This document shows, piece by piece, positions 54,877 through 64,000 of a stretch of 64,000 nt of DNA (the stretch's first letter is position 1; each line of letters starts with the position of its first letter). The stretch lies in the NCBI GenBank assembly GCA_907163375.1, contig CAJQUW010011509.1, positions 124,001 to 188,000 on the forward strand, in the 5' to 3' direction. Position numbers and translations under genes: made by a program. This DNA comes from Prostheceraeus crozeri (taxonomy: Eukaryota; Platyhelminthes; Polycladida; Euryleptidae). The notes below the pieces were generated by a model. That model was not told the DNA's origin, made no database searches, and saw nothing but the letters and a program-made list of their open reading frames with translations.

Positions 54877-57183
54877 TTACGAGGACTGCCTTCTTGGGCT
54901 CCGGGAAGTCCTTCCGGTGTTGAGCAACAAGTCGGAGCAAAAACTCCTTCTGTTGCTCGTCTTTGGTGAGCGACTCATTGTATTTTTTATCAATGCAATT
55001 GCACGTTCGGCTGAATCATTGACCACAGAAAATGATTCTGCAGCTTCTTTCAAGTCTTTAAAATACTTGCTGAACTTCCACGTCTTCGGGTCATCCATCA
55101 GAAAAGGTCTGGCTTCGGCACCCCCTTCCACCTTCAAGACGTCAAATATCTGCCAGGTCCTTTCGGTAGCGAAGTCCGAAAGATTCAGCTCATCTATGTT
55201 GTCAACTACAGCTTTGCGCGGATTGTTTGTCAGTTTCGGACGACTCATGTTTCTGACCATCATTTCCTTTGTTTCATCATCAACTCGAGGATCAAAGAAT
55301 GCAAGTCCAACCAAGGCCTCTGAGAAATACCAGAGGTGACGCCTCAAAGCCGTCGTAGCTGCTTCTGACACAAGCTTATCAGGATACTTGTCCAATAACT
55401 TCAGGAGAAGAAAGTCGTTCAAAGGAGCTCGAATTGCTAGCGCTGCTTCGTTCCAGAAACGCGTGTAAACTATCGCCACAAATAGAGCTATTGACATGAT
55501 ACCTCGACTTTCCTTCTTTGTAAGATGGAATTGTGACTGAAACATGAAGATCTTGAGGGCATGGATAGCCTTGCTCATCCAGCGGGCATGATGAGTCGCT
55601 CCTGGTTGCCTAAACTTCGGTTCATGCTCTCCACCAAGGAACAGTATGCACAGATGAAGTAATTCAGCGTAGTCATCTCGAACATGCTGAACATTAACAG
55701 TCTCTTGATAATATTTCACCATCTCATCGCGGCGTTCTGCCAATCCTTGTTCTTCGAAAATCTCGTCCGTAGCTGTTTCGAAAGCATCCTTGTTGAGTTT
55801 CGGCCAGTCGTTTTGAAATCTCTTGAAGAGTCCAGGTTCTGGTCCACCAGTCGTACCAAAGACAGCCTTGAAGACGGAGGATAGAACGACCTCGACAACA
55901 TGATGTCGACACGCAATCCACACAAGTTCTCGTCCAATTGCTTCCTCCAGCAAAGTAGATGCACCACGATGTAGACCCGTATTTGAGGCCGTGGTATCGA
56001 ACACCAATCCTTGTATCTGAGGTCCAAGGTTCCACTCGTCCAGAAGGGACAGGCATGCCCGTGTCTGTTCGGTGCCTGTCCCGCGCTTCATCTTTGGTAC
56101 TCCAAGTAATTTCTCGAACCGATTTGGGCCTGTCACAAGAACCGCCACGCGATCAACGGTGATCTGAAGGGAGATATTTGTTATTAGAAATGCCATGTAC
56201 AAGTCAATTATATTTCTGAACTGGATGAATATATAAATGAAGATACGTACTTGATCTCCAGTGAAGTCTGGGAGTAGCTTGCTGTCCCAGTGCAGCAGAA
56301 GTGGCTCTTGGATTGAGGTTTCGTGTGGTACCATGCCAACTTCTGATCGAACTTGCTGGCGTGACCTTCTTACTGAGCTCCGTGACATGGTAAGGTCCTT
56401 AAGATCATGACCTAGGACTTGAGAGACGGCGGAAACAACATAGACTGCTTCACGATCTGAGACGTTGGTGCGATCAAGAGCTGAGGCAACTTCCTTGTGT
56501 GTGAAGATATTCTTCGTTCGCTTTGGTGTAGATGCAGAAGAAGGCGATCTGGCTGTGGGTTGAAATGTTTCGTCCTGGGAATCACTGGATGACGAGGAAG
56601 AGGAGGAAGTGGAAACCAGAGAAAGGGAGCAAGCTCCACGCGAAGTCGTCGCACGCTCCTGATAATTGACCTTCGCCTGCAAATCCTTTTTGGACCTTTC
56701 TCGTTTCCGGCTTTCCTTGTCAGTTGTTCTCTTGTCAACGCCAGCTATGCTGGAGGAAGTCACGTCTTCTCTTTGCATCACATAAAAACTTCTATCTTCA
56801 TCAACCTTGATTCTTTCCATTGCGTCTGCCGCTCCGATATCAAACAATTCATCCAGGGAATCCTTGAATATACCGACCCGTGCTTCTTGAGTTGTGGTCT
56901 TCCTCAATCTGTTCTTCTTCAGGTTCTGATACTCCGAGTATAGAGTACTCAGCTTCCTGGTGCAATTATCAACACGATGAGTGGGAATCCTAGCCCTTTC
57001 CCAAATCACCAGACAAGCCTTCATGGTGTCAGTGAAAGCGTCACTCAGTTTCATTTTCTTGGCCATGTGATTGTTATGTGCCATGCGAAGGACCTCGCTT
57101 CTGGTCGGTAGTCTGGCTGTGCTAAAGGATTCCAGCGGGCTACTCAACAACCACCATTCAGCGCTACCACGCGTAGCTGCCAT
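54877..57183 (-). CDS. hAT-like transposase with one intron
   Basis: Start chosen at ATG 57183 (the frame opens 9 codons earlier). An 87-bp GT-AG intron at 56164-56250 (GTACGT donor, CCTTCAG acceptor) can be read through in frame; splicing joins ..FTGDQ to ITVDRVAVL.. and leaves ~739 residues. The N-terminus holds ARIPTHRVDNCTRKLSTLYS, then a Ser-rich, basic linker with KRERSKKD and PKRTK. The RNase H-like core has LLLHWDSKLLPDF (first acidic residue), GLVFDTTASNTG (second), ACRHH (C..H of hAT-type transposases), HHARWMSKAIHALK (RW) and VVNDSAERAIALI (candidate catalytic Glu). Superfamily placement is my inference; a KDZ-type relative is possible. No stop or frameshift is seen, so it may be functional. 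Confidence 0.75.
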   Translation of the reverse strand: MAATRGSAEWWLLSSPLESFSTARLPTRSEVLRMAHNNHMAKKMKLSDAFTDTMKACLVIWERARIPTHRVDNCTRKLSTLYSEYQNLKKNRLRKTTTQEARVGIFKDSLDELFDIGAADAMERIKVDEDRSFYVMQREDVTSSSIAGVDKRTTDKESRKRERSKKDLQAKVNYQERATTSRGACSLSLVSTSSSSSSSSDSQDETFQPTARSPSSASTPKRTKNIFTHKEVASALDRTNVSDREAVYVVSAVSQVLGHDLKDLTMSRSSVRRSRQQVRSEVGMVPHETSIQEPLLLHWDSKLLPDFTGDQVRIFIYIFIQFRNIIDLYMAFLITNISLQITVDRVAVLVTGPNRFEKLLGVPKMKRGTGTEQTRACLSLLDEWNLGPQIQGLVFDTTASNTGLHRGASTLLEEAIGRELVWIACRHHVVEVVLSSVFKAVFGTTGGPEPGLFKRFQNDWPKLNKDAFETATDEIFEEQGLAERRDEMVKYYQETVNVQHVRDDYAELLHLCILFLGGEHEPKFRQPGATHHARWMSKAIHALKIFMFQSQFHLTKKESRGIMSIALFVAIVYTRFWNEAALAIRAPLNDFLLLKLLDKYPDKLVSEAATTALRRHLWYFSEALVGLAFFDPRVDDETKEMMVRNMSRPKLTNNPRKAVVDNIDELNLSDFATERTWQIFDVLKVEGGAEARPFLMDDPKTWKFSKYFKDLKEAAESFSVVNDSAERAIALIKNTMSRSPKTSNRRSFCSDLLLNTGRTSRSPRRQSS

Positions 57184-57902
57184 TACGATTGAATAAGAGA
57201 AACAAATCAATTTACCGAAGCGTCGAAATCAGTTCGTCGAGTGCAGTCGTACGTCTGGAATTCAATAACACTCAATTAGTTAGGCTACATCAACGATATT
57301 CAACTATTGCAAGATTTGACCGTTGCAGCGCGCACGCAGTTACAATGTAGAAGTCGATGTCTGGGAAGTAGCGGGTAATGTAGCAGTTAATGAATCCTGA
57401 TTGGCCCACTACTAGCCAATCACAGTTCCGTGAAATAGTATAGTGTTTACTCGCGGCTATGTTGACTATATAATGTACTATGCAGATCAACACGTTACTG
57501 AAATTATGTCAGACGTTGAGAAAAGTACAAAATGCCTCGCCACTCAGGCATACAACGAAGTATTCCACTTGCCCTCGTGTGGAAAATTAATAAGGATACC
57601 GCAGGTGCGGCTTAAGTTGGAATACTGCGGCTTAAGTTCGATTATACTTTTCAAGAAAATTGTGTACAAATTATTATCTCCATTATCTACCATAACTATG
57701 ATCTCAAATTGATACCAAACTAATAATAAATTGAAAACGAATCTTCATATAAAAAACATGTATTATAGGTCTAAACAAAATGCATAAAATTACTGAGTCG
57801 AGCATATTATGAAAAACAAGAGTGGTTTGTGGAAATTCCCTCAAAAGCTCAAAAATTTCTGTCGGATGTAAATTATTACTGGTCGTAAGTTGCTTTGAAT
57901 TC

Positions 57903-59216
57903 TCAAACAATAACGTCATCGTCACTAATTTCGTCATCGGTATTGTTGTCACCTGAAATGTCCTCGCTGTCACTGATGTTGACTGATGTCATCAGAGCGT
58001 TTGTGCGAGCTTCGTTCAGAAGTCGTTTTGATTCTTCTCCTCGTAGACACGTGATTCGTTCATCTTCAGACCCTTCGAGATCGTTAGTCAGCCCGCACGA
58101 TTTGTATGCCTCCTTGACCATGTCATTGCTTATTTTTTCCCACGCAGCGATGACCCACTGCACTAACTGTCGACGAGACGGTGCGCGGAGGTTGCCACTG
58201 GGTGTTCTGGTCTGCTGAGTGTCGTCGGCGATCCACTCAGAATAGAAATCGACGATATGTTGCTTGAATGGTCGATTCAGAACAACATCAGCCACCTGTA
58301 TCTTTCCAGTACATCCAGACGGAATAACGGCGGGAATTATCTTCTTTTGCTTCATCACAGCTTTAGTCTGAGTTGTCGTGTGGCAACGAAATGCGTCCCA
58401 CGCTAACAGTTTCTTGGAGGAGCCAAGTCCGAAGATCCTGTGAAGGTATTCGATTGTGGCTTCTTGATCCATCCAACCTGACTTCGTCGACAAGATGTGT
58501 GCCTGACCCCTGAAGTCTTGAGACAACAATCGTACGTCACGGACAGCACCTTTGAATACGATAAGCGGCTTATACTTTGTGCCATCTCCAGCTGCCGTAA
58601 GACACACAGTGACGCAAGCCTTCTCATGACCAGTGGTTCGGATACTAACGGTTCGTTCACCACGAGAGTGGAGCGTCGTTGATGGAGCACTATCCAGCCA
58701 GACAGCTGTTTCATCCATAGTGATAATGTTTTGTGGCGAAATTCCCTCTGTTCGACGTACGTTTTCGACGTATGCAACAAATGCAGCCAATTTTGGTAAT
58801 AGATCCTCTGGCTCGCGCTGTCCTTGTGTCGTTGCGCGTCGAAGACTGAAACCGTTTCTGTGCAGGAATTTCTCCAACCATCCTAGAGAGGCTTTGAAGT
58901 CCTCACGTCCATATGAAAGGGCCTTGCGTGATACCGGGTGACGTGCTTCTCGCTCAAAATTAATCCAGCCAACCAATTCCGTTTCAAAGTCCGTATCTAT
59001 ACGTCGTCCATGTTTTTTCTCATGATTTCGAACTGACCTCTTCCCCATCAACAGAGACGCTTCCTTTATTTTCTTCTGATCGCGAATCCAACGGCGTATG
59101 CAAGACTCATCGACGTTATATTCCTTGCCAGCTTGACGGATACTTTTTTCTTTTGCAAATTCAATCGCGTTCAGTCTGAAGGCCATGTCGTACGTCGCTC
59201 TCCTTTTCGGTGGCAT
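57903..59216 (-). CDS. pogo/Tigger-like DDE transposase
   Basis: MPPKRRATYDMAFRLNAIEF at ATG 59216 starts the usual helix-turn-helix (FAKEKSIRQAGKEYNVDESC, IRRWIRDQKKIKE), so this Met is preferred over one 40 codons upstream. A second HTH of the CENP-B type follows (ELVGWINFEREARHPVSRKA and GWLEKFLHRNGFSLRR). The DDE_1 core has IITMDETAVWLDSAP (first D), SIRTTGHEKACVTVCLTA, KLLAWDAFRCH (second D) and VADVVLNRPFKQHI, where the family usually has QPLDV..N.PFK (third D kept). The C-terminus is acidic (SDSEDISGDNNTDDEISDDD). At ~437 aa with no stops it looks intact. Confidence 0.85.
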   Translation of the reverse strand: MPPKRRATYDMAFRLNAIEFAKEKSIRQAGKEYNVDESCIRRWIRDQKKIKEASLLMGKRSVRNHEKKHGRRIDTDFETELVGWINFEREARHPVSRKALSYGREDFKASLGWLEKFLHRNGFSLRRATTQGQREPEDLLPKLAAFVAYVENVRRTEGISPQNIITMDETAVWLDSAPSTTLHSRGERTVSIRTTGHEKACVTVCLTAAGDGTKYKPLIVFKGAVRDVRLLSQDFRGQAHILSTKSGWMDQEATIEYLHRIFGLGSSKKLLAWDAFRCHTTTQTKAVMKQKKIIPAVIPSGCTGKIQVADVVLNRPFKQHIVDFYSEWIADDTQQTRTPSGNLRAPSRRQLVQWVIAAWEKISNDMVKEAYKSCGLTNDLEGSEDERITCLRGEESKRLLNEARTNALMTSVNISDSEDISGDNNTDDEISDDDVIV

Positions 59217-60600
59217 GACGGCAATGAACTTCCACAGAAGAAGATTTGGTCGTAAATCTTGCACTGCTAACTGGAAAAAACTGTTGTCAATGGCAACATA
59301 GAGGCGCAAGTGGTTTAACGAGTCATGGCTAACCAATCACGAGGATTCGTTGTCGGCAATGGATGTTTGGGTTGTCCGCCATTGAGATAAATATCCAAAT
59401 TGGAAAAATATCCAATTTTAAAAAAGTTAGTCAGCGTGAGAAGTTAGTCAGCGTAAGTGATAACTCGTCAAAATGACGAAATTTCTCGATTTTCAACCAG
59501 ATTACTTATTTTGTCACGCTGACTAACTTTTTTAATATTGGAAATTTTTCGATGGTATGAACAGATGAAATGATCGTCATACCCTGAATCGTTAATGTTT
59601 CAAATTTGAACGCAATCTGACAAGTAGTTCAGAAGTTAGAGAGGTAAATGTGCAGACATCACATATTTCTTCCATAGGAGCAATGTATTAATTCACTATT
59701 CAACGCCAGTCAGTGAGATAATTCGCGGCACGCTTGTCTGTCGGTAGTTGGCGCTCTCCCCTTTTCTATCTCAATGTTGTCCGCACACAATACGGGTACA
59801 TACATGTCAAGTCTCCCGCATTTTTAGTCAATCTCCCGCTCAACCGCATAATTGCTTAAATCTCCCGCATCGTCATTTATTTACGCCGTATTCTAAAGTA
59901 GGCAAACAGTTTTTATCCTTCTAGTGTGCTCTTTCCATCATTCAAATGTAACAGCAAGCGTTCGGACTGATTAGCCACTCACCGCTAGCCTATTCTTCGA
60001 TTAGCCCTCCTCCATTCCCTCACAACCAATGAGAAGCATGCAATCATACGTTTATTGAAAAGATAGATCTTCTTTTGATTCACGAATTCTATCTTTTTTA
60101 TTGGAAATGTGACAAATTAATTGTCTTCAAAAATAAATATTCTCCATTTATTGAAGAAAATATAGGAAGTTGATAGGGCTTTTAAATATGATTTAATCTA
60201 TTTTTACTATTTTTGTTGTTGGATCATTTGATGTTGGGTCTCCCGCATTTTTTTTTGAAACCTTGGCATCTCTGCGGGTATCATGTGACAGGTGCAACAA
60301 TAGAAATTGTTATAAGTCGCATACAAATGACACCACTGAATTAGACTCATCCGACGCCTCTGGGTTCCTAGAATGGAAATGACATACCGTGTTCCTGCTA
60401 CCGGTATATGAATGTAGAAATGTCCCACTTGCCTTCCATCGAGATCCCCCCTAAACGCTATTGTTTGGTCAGTAAGTTATCATATCTGCGTGCGTGGTCG
60501 ATAAGCCAAGATTGAAAAGCCTCGGGAGTCAGTTGTGCTATAGATTCCCAAGCGATACATGTAGATTCTCCTTTCTGAGCACGCTTACTATGCGTTAAGC
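59217..60600. other. Non-coding interior of the pogo-like element
   Basis: Contains a 20-bp inverted repeat (59420-59439 and 59514-59533) and the word TCTCCCGCAT near 59812, 59863 and 60239, with TCTCCCGCTC at ~59836. No ORF with motifs. Confidence 0.4.
59420..59533. repeat. 20-bp perfect inverted repeat
   Basis: AAAAAAGTTAGTCAGCGTGA (59420-59439) pairs with TCACGCTGACTAACTTTTTT (59514-59533); GTTAGTCAGCGT is also repeated directly at ~59443. Upstream of the pogo-like transposase start; could be a binding site cluster or a small MITE. Confidence 0.7.
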
Positions 60601-61033
60601 TAATATTAAGATGTACATACTGAAATATAATATGCGGCTTAAGTTGGAAGGGTGCGGCTTAAGTTAAAGTCAACCATCTTTTTATAAATTTTAAGACTGC
60701 GGCTTAAGTTGGAGGGCGGCTTAAGTAGGAGATAATACGGTAATAAGACAAACAAACCAACCTTTCCAGGTACCGAAGTACGTGTAAATGTTTTATAACA
60801 ATCGTCATTAAAAATGAATCTCCAGCATAAGAAATACGTTTTTCAGGACATGTGGGATATGGCATGAAAAGTCAACTTTTTGAGCGACCTCTAAACCATA
60901 AGCAAATCTATCCAAAATTGACTGGTTGTATCTGTACACACATAGGACAAAGGGCGAAGCTGAGGAGCGCAGATCAAATGAAGTTTTGTATTTTACATAT
61001 GTTTTTGGACCACCCTAAATTATATATATATAA

Positions 61034-61115
61034 ATGCTAAATGAAATACTTGGTAGTATAATGATAAATCAAAAACACCATTTATCTTTATACTACCAAG
61101 TATTTCATTTAGCAT
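61034..61115. repeat. 36-bp near-perfect hairpin
   Basis: Arms 61034-61069 and 61080-61115 pair with one mismatch (each contains AAATACTTGGTAGTATAA on one strand) around a 10-nt loop. It lies between the right end of the hAT-like element and the TA tract beside the PLE 3' end. Function unknown. Confidence 0.8.
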
Positions 61116-61153
61116 ATTTATTTCCCATTTCCCGAGCTTGCTTTTTTTGAACA

Positions 61154-61182
61154 TTATATATATATATATATATATATAATTA
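61154..61182. repeat. (TA)n microsatellite at the 3' end of the YRDD PLE
   Basis: TA tract immediately beyond the PLE 3' UTR. Confidence 0.9.
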
Positions 61183-61226
61183 ATTAATTCCAAAAATTGT
61201 TAGGAGGAAAAAACCATCAATTTCGG

Positions 61227-61264
61227 TACTCCGAGTTTCATGTGTTTAATACCACAATCATCAG
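61227..61264 (-). ncRNA. Hammerhead ribozyme candidate, near-canonical core
   Basis: Minus strand: CTGATGA (61264-61258, exact), T, stem II TGTG/CACA with loop GTATTAAA, T, GAAA (61239-61236, exact), stem III ACT/AGT around CGG, then A at 61227 as an allowed cleavage residue (NUH). Stem I is partial (C-G, mismatch, G-C, A-T, A-T). All invariant core nucleotides are present. It lies ~160 nt downstream of the PLE stop codon, where PLE terminal-repeat hammerheads occur. Confidence 0.65.
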
Positions 61265-61421
61265 CTGAATGAATTTCACAACGGAAAATTCGCAAAGCAA
61301 TACCGGTTCCTTAGCAATAATCACTGGACATCACACGATAAGATACTAAAGAGATGCTAAAGAGAAGCAAGATAGAAAGCTATGAAAAAGTACTGAAAAT
61401 GTACTGAAAATGCATTGCACA

Positions 61422-63562
61422 TCACGTCATTTTGAAGTTCTGCAGTAGATATTTAGTCCTGTGTCTGCACTTAGAAACCAATTCGTTTCTGCTGTTGAGA
61501 AGAGTTCCATCCTTGCTTCTCAAAATAAAGTATTTTTCATGGGAGCACAAATCACATCTCGGATTTCCCGGCTTGTACGGCTTGCATTTCTTAACAATTT
61601 TCCAAGATATTTTAGGGTTCTTCTTACTTTCCTTCAGCTTCCAGAATTCCTTTGATAGCTGGGTTTCATTCTTGTACTTTTCATGATTAAATGATTTTTT
61701 GTGATTCGCGTACCTTAACTTAAAGCTGCCTTCACTTATGCCGATGTAATTTTTCTCACTGTAATTTGAATCGTCACATGTGATTCTGGCTGCATAAACT
61801 ATATTGTCAGAAAGGCATTCGTTTCCAAGTGGGCAATTTCCTTTATCCACACAATTGCATGTTTTCAAGTTAGTTTTTTCATTCTTTAAGACACTTTTGT
61901 TGTGGCCATTTATGATTCTCCTCACATTTGGCATAGAGCTGTAACTCAATTTCAATGTGTTGCGATTGAATATTTTCGAAAATTTGTGGTTCACCGTGAA
62001 ATGCTTGTCAATGAGAGTTAAAAAATATCTGCCAATGTTTGTGGCCACATTTTTGCTGAAAGGAGGATTAAACCAAGTAATCACTCGTTTCCTTTTCTTT
62101 TTCTGCGTTGCCTCATTTTCGTTTTGTTTCGTTTGATAAACAAGTGTGTGAGTATAACCATTTTGGTCTAGAATGCCTTGATAATATTGACAAGATTCTT
62201 TGAATACCCTTTCGTTCGATGAGAGCTCCGATAGTCTCTGCTCCACAATATTAGGTATTTCCTTGATGATATTTTTTATGTGATTCGATTCAGCATTGAT
62301 ATAAGTCACATTTTGGTCCGCTTTGCGATAAGGCATATAAGTTCCACTGATTAAATTAAAAGTCACATCCAGGTAATTCACAATTTTTAGGTTGGATGAA
62401 ATGTCCAATTGTAATCCATGATTTTGGAAGATTTCATGGAATCTTTTCCGGATAGCATCAGCACACCTCGCCGTTATATTGTGAAAATACGCTAAACCGT
62501 CGTCACGATAAAGGCCGGTGCAATTAATATCAAATTCCTTGGAAATCAAATTTAACAAAAATAGACCGACCAGCTTGCAAACCTCCGCACCGTCATATGC
62601 GCCCATTGATACGTCAAAGGCCTCATTTTCTCGTTTGACCCATGGTTCTCCACGGTTGAATAACAGCCATTTCCTCGCATGTTTTATAGCATTTGCAGAT
62701 TTAGGATCAATGTCAACATGGTCACAAGCAAAACTTAAGGATAGTTCCAATAATTCTTCTGTGATAGAGGGATAGAAGTCCTTTATATCAAAAACCATGA
62801 ATTTTCCCGAAGATTTATGCTGAAGACCATCAAACCACGAAATAACCTCCTTTGTGCTACACCATTGTTGAACTCCGGTAAGAGACCGCAATTTAGAGTT
62901 TACATTCTGTAAAATATTCTGTAAAAATGTTTTCTGATTCTTCCGATTTCATTTTTCGATGGATTGATCAAACGCGTTGAAGGATTGTTGGCGAAGCTGT
63001 CTTTATGGTCTTTCAATGTAATAAAACATTCACTTTCAGAATTAACCTCCATCCTGTTTGCCACGTTAAATGAAGATGCAATGTTCTTGCCTTCTTTTGT
63101 AATTCTTTTCTGAGTATTTCCATTTGTTTTCTTGTATAACTTTGTTACGGAGTTGTGAAGAAGGTGGTTATAATCATCAGCAGGAACTTTATAAATGTTC
63201 GAAGTCTTGTCTGCGAAAACATAAACTTTGTCTGATTTACGGATTTCTTGCATATCACGCCGCATCCGCCTTTGGAATTCACAAGCAACATTTCTAAATT
63301 TTACCAAATTAACCAGATCGAATAATTCACTTTCAAATCCACTTAACTCTTTTACAGGTGGTGGACAATTAGGACTGCTAAGGCCGAAGTTGTTTTGGGA
63401 TTGGCCACTGTTTTCGTAGTTGACATCAAAGTTCAAAGCCTTCCATCTCAGCCTCTTTATAAATAACTCTATTCTACACAACAATTGTAATCGGTATTGG
63501 TCCTCCGTTGGTAACAAGATGTTCTTGCTAGAATAATTCAAGTTGATTTTTTCCATTGCCAT
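61422..63562 (-). pseudogene. Penelope-like RT/GIY-YIG element of the YRDD lineage
   Basis: The first ATG is 63562 (MAMEKINL). The first frame reads to SECFITLKDHKDSFANNPST and LINPSKNEIGRI, then shifts near 62925 into the frame ending at 61422. Motifs: CPPPVKELSGFESELFDL (N-terminal), FMVFDIKDFYPSITEELLE (RT motif A), VSMGAYDGAEVCKLVGLF (motif B), TGLYRDDGLAYF (motif C with Arg in place of Val/Met), KIVNYLDVTFNL, and WFNPPFSKNVATNIGRYFL. The C-terminus has CNCVDKGNCPLGNEC (possible zinc site), IVYAARITC...NYIGISEGSFK (GIY-YIG) and RCDLCSHEKY...SKCRHRTK. One frameshift breaks an otherwise ~710-residue protein. It is clearly distant from the array PLE. Confidence 0.8.
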
Positions 63563-63653
63563 TTGACTAGGTTCAAAAGTTCTCAACCAAAGGGAGTCTG
63601 TGCAATATCATAGAATGAACTTGCCAAAAGAGAAAGTGCTCAATATTAAAAAC

Positions 63654-63655
<2 letters not shown>

Positions 63656-63696
<41 letters not shown>
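63656..63696. repeat. (TA)n microsatellite upstream of the YRDD PLE
   Basis: TA tract ~95 bp 5' of the PLE ATG, so this element also sits between two TA tracts. Confidence 0.9.
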
Positions 63697-63697
<1 letters not shown>

Positions 63698-64000
63698 TAT
63701 ATTGTTTTTTTTATTGTGTCATTATTTACGCGCAATAATGATACAAGTTAATGACTAGCTCCCTGTGACAAAGCGGAGAGAGTAATAAGCTTATATCAGG
63801 ACCTCTCAGATTCTGAGAGGCTGTTATCATTGATATTTAGCGTCCTTGATATCATAACGACTGCCGAATATCGACATCTATAATTTTCTGATGACATCTG
63901 ACTATCACATGAATTTTATTTATATCTTCTGTTTGTATGCCGTTTAGAGGAAATACCATGTGCTGTATTTCTATTGATGTTATTGATGTTATTATCTCCA
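63697..64000. other. Nothing recognised
   Basis: AT-rich; no ORF or repeat recognised. Confidence 0.4.

Larger units (their letters stand above)
57597..60742. mobile_element. pogo/Tigger-like transposon with repeated subterminal motif
   Basis: Both ends read TACCG inward (TACCGCAGG at 57597; TACCGTATT on the minus strand from 60742), with TA as the likely target duplication. The word GCGGCTTAAGTTGGA or close variants occurs twice just inside the left end (57607, 57627) and four times near the right end (~60632-60730), all in the same direction. It encloses the DDE transposase at 57903-59216. The left and right ends do not otherwise match well, so the exact limits are uncertain. Confidence 0.6.
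54576..61018. mobile_element. hAT-like DNA transposon with ~135-bp TIRs, host of a pogo-like insertion
   Basis: The left end is TTAGGGTGGTCCAAAGAACA and the right end is its inverse, ATGTTTTTGGACCACCCTAA. The repeats extend inward: AGAGGTCGCTCAAAAAGT near 54690 and ACTTTTTGAGCGACCTCT near 60880. Flanks are TA repeats, so the target duplication cannot be read. The element carries one transposase gene (54877-57183, minus). Positions 57597-60742 are a later pogo-like insertion; without it the element is ~3.3 kb. Confidence 0.8.

Noticed and set aside
56164-56250. Hydrophobic membrane segment (IFIYIFIQF...) in the 54.9-57.2 kb transposase
   Set aside because: The bases have perfect GT-AG intron borders and the family motif resumes right after; it is an unspliced intron, not a membrane helix.
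57903-59216. CENP-B-like host gene
   Set aside because: Although pogo-derived, it lies within an element bounded by repeated terminal boxes and TA, nested in another transposon, so a transposase is the simpler reading.

Overview
The window is AT-rich metazoan DNA, apparently a transposon graveyard from a marine invertebrate. Evidence for an animal: non-LTR retrotransposons, Penelope-like elements (PLEs), mariner, hAT, pogo and PIF/Harbinger sequences, a GT-AG intron inside a transposase gene, and no operon-like gene packing. The palindrome TAGGCCTA recurs at least six times, which I associate with echinoderm-like genomes, but this is a weak hint. Only one ORF (2917-4089, +) is a candidate host gene; I could not assign it to a family.

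Layout. 1-522: 5' part of a LINE ORF1 on the minus strand, running off the left edge. 2917-4089: the orphan gene. 5650-13444: non-autonomous DNA transposons: two copies of a ~1-kb TA-flanked element (5650-6647 and 12215-13228), a 136-bp hAT-like MITE with 8-bp flanks (7716-7851), an element with inverted subterminal repeats (8576-10320), a broken PIF/Harbinger transposase (10709-11052), and a hAT-type element with perfect 8-bp target duplications (11347-13436) that hosts the second ~1-kb copy. 14228-15424: decayed LINE reverse transcriptase. 15523-22362: R2-superclade LINE (minus) between 33-nt direct repeats, interrupted by a head-to-head PLE dimer (18303-20777). The LINE's 5' leader looks like a tRNA-type pol III promoter followed by two copies of an SRP/7SL Alu-domain-like segment, the most surprising thing in the window. 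22610-23920: mariner, one nonsense codon from an open reading frame. 25980-33980: scattered remnants of PLEs, a LINE RNase H region, and IS630/Tc1/mariner transposases.

34659-54563 is a ~20-kb array of one PLE family with a 2635-bp unit. About 2.8 units run leftward and 4.7 rightward from a head-to-head centre near 41990, giving a palindrome with two arms of about 7.3 kb. Two units (48971-51439 and 51607-54075) keep a full ORF with RT (YVDD) and GIY-YIG endonuclease; the others carry shared or private 1-nt frameshifts. The array is bounded by (TA)n on both sides. At its right edge begins a ~6.4-kb DNA transposon (54576-61018; TIRs opening AGGGTGGTCC) encoding a hAT-like transposase with one intron, and nested in that is a pogo-like element with an intact transposase (57903-59216). 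61422-63562 is a different PLE lineage with a YRDD box, also between (TA)n tracts, carrying the best hammerhead-ribozyme motif in the window.

How they work together: the window is a record of nested insertions rather than a pathway. PLE RT/GIY-YIG proteins with hammerhead-like motifs at unit junctions are the likely cause of the tandem and inverted structures. All family assignments were made by eye from motifs, with no database search.
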